30,685 bases of DNA from Rhizophagus sp. LPA8_4_AMF (Eukaryota; Glomeromycota; Glomeromycetes; Glomerales; Glomeraceae): assembly GCA_021464525.1 (NCBI GenBank), contig JADRCO010000568.1:1-30685 (forward strand), given 5' to 3'. The notes below the pieces were generated by a model that made no database searches, was not told where the DNA came from, and was given only the letters and a program-made list of their open reading frames with translations. A program made the position numbers and the translations under genes. Position 1 is the stretch's first letter; each line of letters starts with the position of its first letter. Positions 21,963-30,685 of the stretch are shown piece by piece.

Positions 21963-23472
21963 CGGTTTTTTTACCTAATAGATCCTTAGTACGCAACGTG
22001 CCGATTAGTTTTTCTCCACAACTTTTTCGCGTGGCTTTTTTATTTTTATAATTATAAATAACAAAATAACAAGAAATCCGGCATAGTAGGTTTAGTTTTT
22101 TACGTAACCATCTCATTTCTGATAAAAATAATCTGATTTTTATATATATATATATATATATTTTTAGGCATAACATATTACATACACACACACAATGAAT
22201 ATAAACAAATAACAAATATGCAAGGATAACGGTTGTGTTTAATTGAACTTTTAGAAAATTACATCAATACATTAGTTATAATATTTCTTTTACGCCATAA
22301 AAACCTCTTGTTATAGTTTTTGCTTTAAAAAAAAAAAACATTTATCCATAGGCAAATTTCTGACTAGGTAAAAAAAAGATATTTTTAATATTGAAATTAG
22401 TTTTTGGTCGTAAATCATCTATCAATTTTAGTTAGTGTACAATTTGTATAAGAATTTTTTATCCAATCAAATTTATATTTTAATAATGATCGAACCCACA
22501 ATCTCCTATTAGAATTATTAATCTTCCTTAAAATTACTATTATGATTGGAAGGGAATTTATAATCATAAATTGGCATATTTGGTATTATATAAAATAAAT
22601 ATAATATTGACTACTTTTGTTAAAAATTTTCATAACCGATAAGCACTAAATAATACCAACTTTGCATTTTAAAAAGAAAAAAAAAATTACAAAGTTACAA
22701 TATTCAAATTTTCTAATAGATAAATTTTTTTTTTTTTGTTTAAACTAATTAGAAAAGTGTATACAACAATCATTCATTCATTATAAACAAATATTTCAGG
22801 TAAAAAAACATAATATATAAAGAATATATTAAAAATGAATACAGTAAACATTACGTTCATCCAAAACGTCAGCATTTTTTTGTTAAAATATTTAACAAAT
22901 CATAGAAATATTGATGAAAAGAATTTAAGAATTCATCTACTTTAATAACAACCATAAAAAGCTCTAATAAAAACAATAAAAAGGTCACACGTTTGAAATG
23001 GATCAACCATTAATTATTTGATCAATTCCCATAAAAAATAATAAAGTAAAGTACATCACAAATGACTAATATTCATAATAATCACAAATATTGAAATAAT
23101 ATCATTGAATTTTTTTCAAAAAAAAAAATATCCAGTAATATCTATATCTACAAAATGTTATATATATATTTCTTGAACGAAAAGACCATGATAAAATAAA
23201 TTTAATAAATTTAGAAATCTGAAAAAAAAAAATATCTGTAAACGAGAGGAAAGCCAATTAATTAAATCTAAAGAAAATCTTTCGTATGTCAGTGATAAAA
23301 GAAAACTTTCAAAATAACCAATCGGTTCAAATAATATATCTATATAACTTCCTACAAAATTTTCTTTAAATTAATGATGGTAACTCCTTTTCTTATCAGA
23401 TTCATACTAATAACAATATTATTAAATTTTTTTTTAGTAACAGCAATAATGAAAACTTGATATGCTCACTTT

Positions 23473-26346
<2,874 letters not shown>

Positions 26347-27825
26347 ATTTACAGCTTATAGATCGACTGAACTAAAAAAAAAGTCCTCAATTTGAAAAAA
26401 CGAAATTATATTAGACTTTCGGAACTCCTTACCATTCAAACTCTGTAAATACCGTGACCTGAAAACTCAAATTTGATCGCCCAATCAAATGATATTGTAA
26501 CACCGGATGTGATTATGTAAGTTTCCACGTGATAATTATTGTGTTTAACTTTTTTTCACGAGATATAAAAGCATTGTATTTATCTTAAATAAGTATTGAG
26601 GATGTGACTTTCTGCTTTTTTTTATACAAATTAATAAATTAATTGCCAATAAAAATCTGTGCTAAAATTTTTTAAACTTTTATATATAAAACTATTTTTT
26701 AATATTACTAAAAGTTGATATTTTTTTTCATTAAAATATTTTTTTATTTACAAATATAGCTAAACTATCTATTTACATTAATCCTATATTACTTAGATAG
26801 ATTATTTATTTTTTTTTTAAATGTAATTTTATAATTTGCCAATTTTTACAATCTTAAAATGATATACATATATTTAAATTAAAAATATAATTACTTTAAC
26901 TCATTATTAATTTAGTAAAATTACATATATATTTAACCTTTCTCTATATATATATTTTCTTGCACATTTCTATATAATTCATTTATTTAATTATTTTTAT
27001 ATAATTTTTTTTTTTACCTTTTTAAATAAATATTTTGTAAAAAATTGCATATAAAAAAATTTTAAATTATTAATATTAATTTCATATAACTTTAAATATT
27101 AAAATTAATAATATATTATATATTATTATATAAAGTAATAAATTGTAAAATTTTATTTAATTTTATATAAATTTTATAAAATTATATTTTGATATATTTG
27201 TAAAAATGTTAAAAAATTTACTTACTTATTAAAATTAGTAAATTTCATTATTTTAAAATTATCAACTAAATAATTTTACCATTTTATTACAGTGACATTT
27301 TTTTTGAATACATTTATCCAAATATTAATTTTGCCATTTTAGCATTGACCTTTTTAATTACATTACTAATATATATATAGATATGAGTATACATGAATTA
27401 AAGGCTAAAAGTTGAAATATTTCAGTTTTAGAAGTCTAAATTAAAATTAAAATCAAAATTAACCAAAATTATATCATATCATATAATTTTAAATAATTAT
27501 AAAATAGTAAAAATTTTAAATCACAATAATTCTGTTATTATCAAAGCTATAAATATAAAACATATACCATTCAAATCCTCTCAATAAAACAAATCAAATG
27601 GTATAAAGATCATTAGAATCTGATTACTAAATACTAAGATCATAAGCAAAATATCTAAGTATATAAGTAAAAATAGAATGGTCAATACTGATACTATTAA
27701 TATGACCTTACTTCCATTAGATTCGTCTTGATCAGAATTTTCAAATGAGCTATAAATCATCAGATAATCACTAGATAATATGATACCTTTAAATACTTTT
27801 TTTATTAAATTTTAATAATTATAGA
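26347..27825. other. Kinesin-13 promoter and AT-rich intergenic region
   Basis: The first ~200 bp before the kinesin start hold an E-box-like CACGTG (about 26525) and a CCAAT (about 26481). Beyond about 26600 the sequence is almost pure A/T with no frames of protein-like composition. No gene seen. Confidence 0.5.
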
Positions 27826-27969
27826 TAATTATTCAACATCTAATTTAATTATTTTAACTTTTAGAAACTAAAGTTAATTTGTGATCTGCCTAAAAATCAG
27901 TGAAAATAGTGAAAATTACTATATAAAATTGGGAAAAATTTTAAAAAACAATCAAAAGCGTTATCTTGT

Positions 27970-28066
27970 GGTCCAGTAATTGGATTTTAATGAACTTTTT
28001 TTATGTTAAAGAGGGCTTTGAGAGCTACAAAACAAAAAAAGATTCATTAAAATCCAATCACTGGAT
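27970..28066 (+). repeat. Hairpin module copy 1
   Basis: Stem TCCAGTAATTGGATTTTAAT pairs with ATTAAAATCCAATCACTGGA. The core (27996-28040) starts with T7, has AAAGAG and TGAGAG in its loop, and ends AAAAC plus A7. Confidence 0.8.
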
Positions 28067-28177
28067 CACGAAATAATCACCAGAAACTATTTTTTGGGAG
28101 GTAGCAGATTTCAAATATGGAATCTGTCTACCCCACCCCTCCTCCCAAAAAATAGTTTTTGGCAATTATCTCACAAT

Positions 28178-28273
28178 CTACTGATCCGATTTTGGATTTC
28201 TTTTTTTATTTTAAAGAGGACATTGAGAGTTACAAAACAAAAAAAATGTCCATCAAAATTCAATCACTAGATC
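28178..28273 (+). repeat. Hairpin module copy 2
   Basis: Same core as copy 1 (28201-28246: T7, AAAGAGGACATTGAGAG, AAAAC, A8), in the same orientation. The stem differs in sequence (CTACTGATCCGATTTTGGA with TCAAAATTCAATCACTAG) but still largely pairs. Confidence 0.75.
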
Positions 28274-28422
28274 ATAAGATAACGATTTTAATTATTTTTT
28301 AAAATTCTCCCCAATTTTATATAATAATTTTCACTGATTCTTAGGCATATTACAAATTAAATTAATTTTAACTATTTCAACCATTTTAAGAGTTAAAAAA
28401 TTAATCCAATTTCAGTTTCATG

Positions 28423-28440
28423 TACTGTATATATACAGTA
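28423..28440. repeat. Perfect 18-bp palindrome at an element junction
   Basis: TACTGTATATATACAGTA. It can be read as two back-to-back pogo-type ends (ACTG-TA and TA-CAGT), one from the sequence on the left and one the Tigger relic that starts at 28436. Confidence 0.5.
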
Positions 28441-29665
28441 AATCTCAACGTACTGATACAGTTGTTTTAGAAAAAATGTATCAATATATCATATTATCAG
28501 TATATTGTAAATTTATATGATATATTATATGAAATTTATATTATAAATCAAATTATTATAAAATTCAGTATAAATTCATATTATTATTAGTAAAATAACA
28601 GATTTAACTAATATTTATTAGTATTTGTATATTATTAAGAAATAAAAATATCAGTATATATATTACACAATTTAAATAAAATGATCAAATGTAATTTGTT
28701 TTAGGCTATTAATATGTGATTTTAAAACTTTATGTCTTAATTTTTATAATAAACTTGTTTCATTTGGATTAATAGAAATATCTAATAAATATTCAAAAAA
28801 TAAAACAAAATTATCCAAATTATCCAGAGCTTCTATTTTAGAAATTACCTTTGGAATTTCTTCAATTGAATCCATTTTTGATTTATCACCATTTGATTTT
28901 ATTATGGATACAATTTCTTCATCAATCAGCTCTCCATTAGCTTGTAAACAATCATCGATATAAAGGAATTTTTCAGCATTTATAGAATCATCATATGGAA
29001 GTTGATCAATTAATTCTTGTAATTCTATTTTATTGTAAGCTTCTTGATCAGCTTGATCTTTATTATCTTTATCAATTTCATCTTATAGAAGAATTTCTGT
29101 ATGCCTTTAACAATTAACAATTGTTCGCTAACTTACAAAATCTCAAGCTTTTTTACTAAAATTAATAGTATCACAAATATTTATAGGAGCAACTTCTTTG
29201 TCTAATTCTTAAAAAATTTTATTACTTCAATTCTGTTTCTAATGAACAATTTCTGATACTGTACCTAAATTATTAAAAAAGTTTATAATTTTTCTATTTA
29301 TAAGTTAATAATTAAATATTAACTTATTTAAAAGATTTAATAATTCCTGCATCACAAGGTTGCAAATGTGCTGTAGTAGGATCCCGCCTACTCCTAAGAT
29401 AGGTCATCCCTAAGCCTAAGGTAAGGTTTGTATGTAAAATTTATTGTAAATCCTACTATAAAAAGAAATTTTATGTTACATTGTTATGATTTTTTTCCTT
29501 TTTAGCTAATTAACTAATAGAATTTAAGCCAATCCTAAGGTAAGGTTTTATATAAAAGTTGAAATTTTCTACAGTAATATTTATTAGTAATAGGTGGAGT
29601 CCTGCTGTAGTATTTAGTGGCAAAAAGTGTACAATCACATTTTACTGGTCAAATTGAAGCTATCG
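28436..29665 (-). pseudogene. Decayed Tigger/pogo transposase (DDE superfamily, C-terminal part)
   Basis: On the reverse strand the C-terminal tail is open from about 29081 to the stop at 28744: ELQELIDQLPYDDSINAEKF, then GELIDEEIVSII and KIEALDNLDNFVLFFEYL. This matches the tail after the DDE catalytic domain of Tigger/CENP-B-like transposases. Upstream (29090-29370) come eroded blocks resembling NICDTINFSKKA, TIVNCWRHTEIL (with a stop in place of W) and TTAHLQPCDAGIIKSFK, with several stops and shifts. The segment NVIVHFLPLN continues beyond an inserted MITE, at 29611-29665. The catalytic aspartates and the DNA-binding half are not in the window. The left boundary is proposed at TA-CAGTAAATCTC (28434 on). 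A dead DNA transposon. Confidence 0.75.
29376..29607. mobile_element. ~230-bp MITE inserted in the Tigger transposase
   Basis: Left end GTAGGATCCCGCCTA and reverse complement of the right end CAGCAGGACTCCACCTA form terminal inverted repeats differing mainly by C/T or A/G changes. TA lies at both borders (29374-29375 and 29608-29609). Inside, CCTAAGGTAAGGTTT occurs twice in direct orientation (about 29417 and 29536). Removing the element with one TA rejoins the transposase codons for PLNTTAHLQP exactly, which fixes the insertion point to within two bases. No coding sequence. Confidence 0.8.
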
Positions 29666-30210
29666 GGTACATATTGAATACCTATATATCGGTAACTAAT
29701 TAGATGTATATCAGATATTTTTACATATTAGATACCTGATTTATTGCATCTTAAAAAATATGCTCAAAAGTTATAAATTACTAAGATCCTGATATCTAAG
29801 CTATTAGTCACTAATATGTTATCTAATATATATCAGGTACTGATATTATATAAAATGAAATATTACTAACTAATATTTCTTTTTTTTGCTTAGACGGTAA
29901 GTTTTATTTTTTTATTGTCGAAATAACAAATTTTAATTTTAGTGATCAGATATTGATCAGAATCTAATCATTATTAAGATTTTTTTTATCAATTATTAAT
30001 TATCTTTAAAACAAATAATTTATTTTTTCAACTATAATTTTATAAAAAACAATATAAAAAAAATAATTTCGCACCTAACATTAAATTCTATATAATTTCG
30101 CATTTATTACACCTAATATACTAAGCTATTCGTATATTACGAATTGTACAAAAGGTTTAATTCTTTTTTTAACTTTTTTTAGTAACTTTTTTAACGTTAT
30201 TTTCTTTTTT
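29666..30210. other. AT-rich repeat-derived sequence
   Basis: At about 29660-29855 many short variants of ATATCAGATA, GATACCTGAT and TATATCAGGTA occur in both orientations, as in subterminal repeats of a small DNA element, but no clean ends were found. The rest to 30210 is A/T sequence without frames. Confidence 0.35.
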
Positions 30211-30214
30211 TTAG

Positions 30215-30322
30215 GTAATGCCAGACGAATTATATGAACTGGACTTTAAGCGAAAAGTAAATGGAAAGGATTTACCATATATCATGAGCTATAGTACCCC
30301 CCTATGCATAGTACCCTCTTGA
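30215..30322 (+). other. Possible orphan exon or gene fragment
   Basis: After a T-rich tract and TTTAG (a good 3' splice site) a frame reads MPDELYELDFKRKVNGKDLP and ends at a TGA (30320-30322). The composition is protein-like and unlike the surrounding A/T sequence. No upstream exon, downstream donor or family was recognised. It could be a fragment carried by a transposon or chance. Confidence 0.25.
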
Positions 30323-30371
30323 AAATTTCATAGAATTGTATAGTACCTGAAGGGATATTTTACAATTACTC

Positions 30372-30470
30372 GTGATTCAGTAATCTGATTTGAGCCATCA
30401 TTTTTTGTTTGATAGCTCTCATTGAGCTCTTCAAAATAAAAAAAAGATCGCTCAAATTAGACCAGTAGAT
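30372..30470 (-). repeat. Hairpin module copy 3
   Basis: On the reverse strand the core (30401-30445) reads T8-ATTTTGAAGAG, then CAATGAGAG, ending AAACAAAAAA, like copies 1 and 2. The stem is a third sequence: CAGTAATCTGATTTGAGC pairs with GCTCAAATTAGACCAGTAG. Confidence 0.7.
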
Positions 30471-30479
30471 TGTTTGGAA

Positions 30480-30600
30480 TATTAACAGTCCGGTCCAGTC
30501 TGTCCCGGTCTGGTCTTCATTGGTCCACGGTCTAGGACCAGATCGCGGACCGGGACCGATCGGTCCTATAGGACCACGGTCTGGACTGCAGTCCTATAGA
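30480..30600. repeat. GC-rich cluster of GGTCC/GGACC and GGTCTGG motifs
   Basis: About 120 bp with roughly twice the GC content of its surroundings. Variants of GGTCC, CGGTCTGG and GGACCGGGACCG recur on both strands so closely that the block can fold on itself many ways. It looks like a subterminal repeat region of a DNA transposon (hAT-like is one possibility) whose remainder lies beyond the window. Confidence 0.5.
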
Positions 30601-30685
30601 AAAATTTGTAAACATTTTTTTTTTATTTTAAAAAATTTCTTTTCTTTCCAGTCACAAGGTAGCTGGTGTATTTTTAGAATAATTA

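Larger units (their letters stand above)
18925..23472. other. 4.5-kb gene-free, low-complexity region
   Basis: Lies upstream of the phosphodiesterase and downstream of kinesin-13. No reading frame with protein-like composition was found on either strand; candidates at 20818-21030, 21364-21546 and 21871-22215 are built from A/T runs. It holds a long (TTA)n tract (20925-20964), a T29 run (21934-21962), an AT tract (22141-22160) and a small perfect palindrome TGTTTCT-AA-AGAAACA (19242-19257). The part near 19240-19420 is less A/T-biased and may be the phosphodiesterase leader or promoter. A non-coding RNA cannot be excluded by eye. Confidence 0.5.
27826..28412. repeat. Compound foldback element (long inverted repeat, ~590 bp)
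   Basis: Outer arms (about 27826-27970 and 28275-28412) are imperfect inverted copies: the left has CCTAAAAATCAGTGAAAAT, and the reverse complement of the right has CCTAAGAATCAGTGAAAAT, followed on both by ATATAAAATTGGG. Inner arms (about 28081-28160) pair through ACTATTTTTTGGGAGG and close at GTAGCAGATT/AATCTGTCTAC. Between the outer and inner arms on each side lies a hairpin module (27970-28066 and 28178-28273). The two module cores are in direct orientation although their surroundings are inverted. No coding sequence. Probably a non-autonomous DNA element; the family is not recognised. Confidence 0.75.

Noticed and set aside
21871-22215. 114-aa reverse-strand frame with a poly-Lys run
   Set aside because: Built over the T29 run and an AT microsatellite; composition is low-complexity with no domain.

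Overview
The window looks like nuclear DNA of an early-diverging, filamentous and very AT-rich fungus. The closest feel is an arbuscular mycorrhizal fungus of the Rhizophagus type; this is inference from gene content and style, not from a search. It is eukaryotic: six of the seven genes are split by short, mostly GT-AG introns, many starting GTA-GTAAGT-like and ending in TAG or CAG. There are no operons and no bacterial ribosome binding sites. Intergenic DNA is rich in poly-A/T runs, ATT and AT microsatellites and small DNA-transposon relics.

Layout. 1-2881: gene-free, with two pogo/Tigger-like MITEs (371-922 and 1054-1127). 2882-12973: four forward-strand genes in compact head-to-tail order: LIS1/PAC1 (dynein regulator, 8 exons, 420 aa), transketolase (9 exons, 678 aa), BFR2/AATF (ribosome biogenesis, 10 exons, 526 aa) and STN1 (telomere CST complex, 4 exons, 367 aa). 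12986-14644: an intronless reverse-strand F-box protein whose stop codon is only 12 bp from the STN1 stop. 15593-18924 (reverse): a RegA-like protein that joins a response-regulator receiver domain to a class I cyclic-nucleotide phosphodiesterase (10 exons, 731 aa). 18925-23472: a gene-free, microsatellite-rich gap. 23473-26346 (reverse): a kinesin-13 microtubule depolymerase (11 exons including an 11-nt microexon, 678 aa). All exon models were built by hand from splice signals; every one closes in frame with conserved protein motifs crossing the junctions.

26347-30685 is a mobile-element zone with no intact gene: a ~590-bp compound foldback element (27826-28412), a decayed Tigger/pogo transposase (about 28436-29665) with a ~230-bp MITE inserted in it at a TA, and a GC-rich cluster of GGTCC-type motifs at the right edge. 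The most unusual structure is a ~97-bp hairpin module found three times (27970-28066, 28178-28273, 30372-30470). Its ~45-bp core is conserved while the flanking stems differ in sequence yet remain self-complementary.

The genes do not form one pathway. LIS1 and kinesin-13 both act on the microtubule cytoskeleton. The receiver-phosphodiesterase would connect a histidine-kinase phosphorelay with cAMP. Transketolase, BFR2 and STN1 are housekeeping genes.
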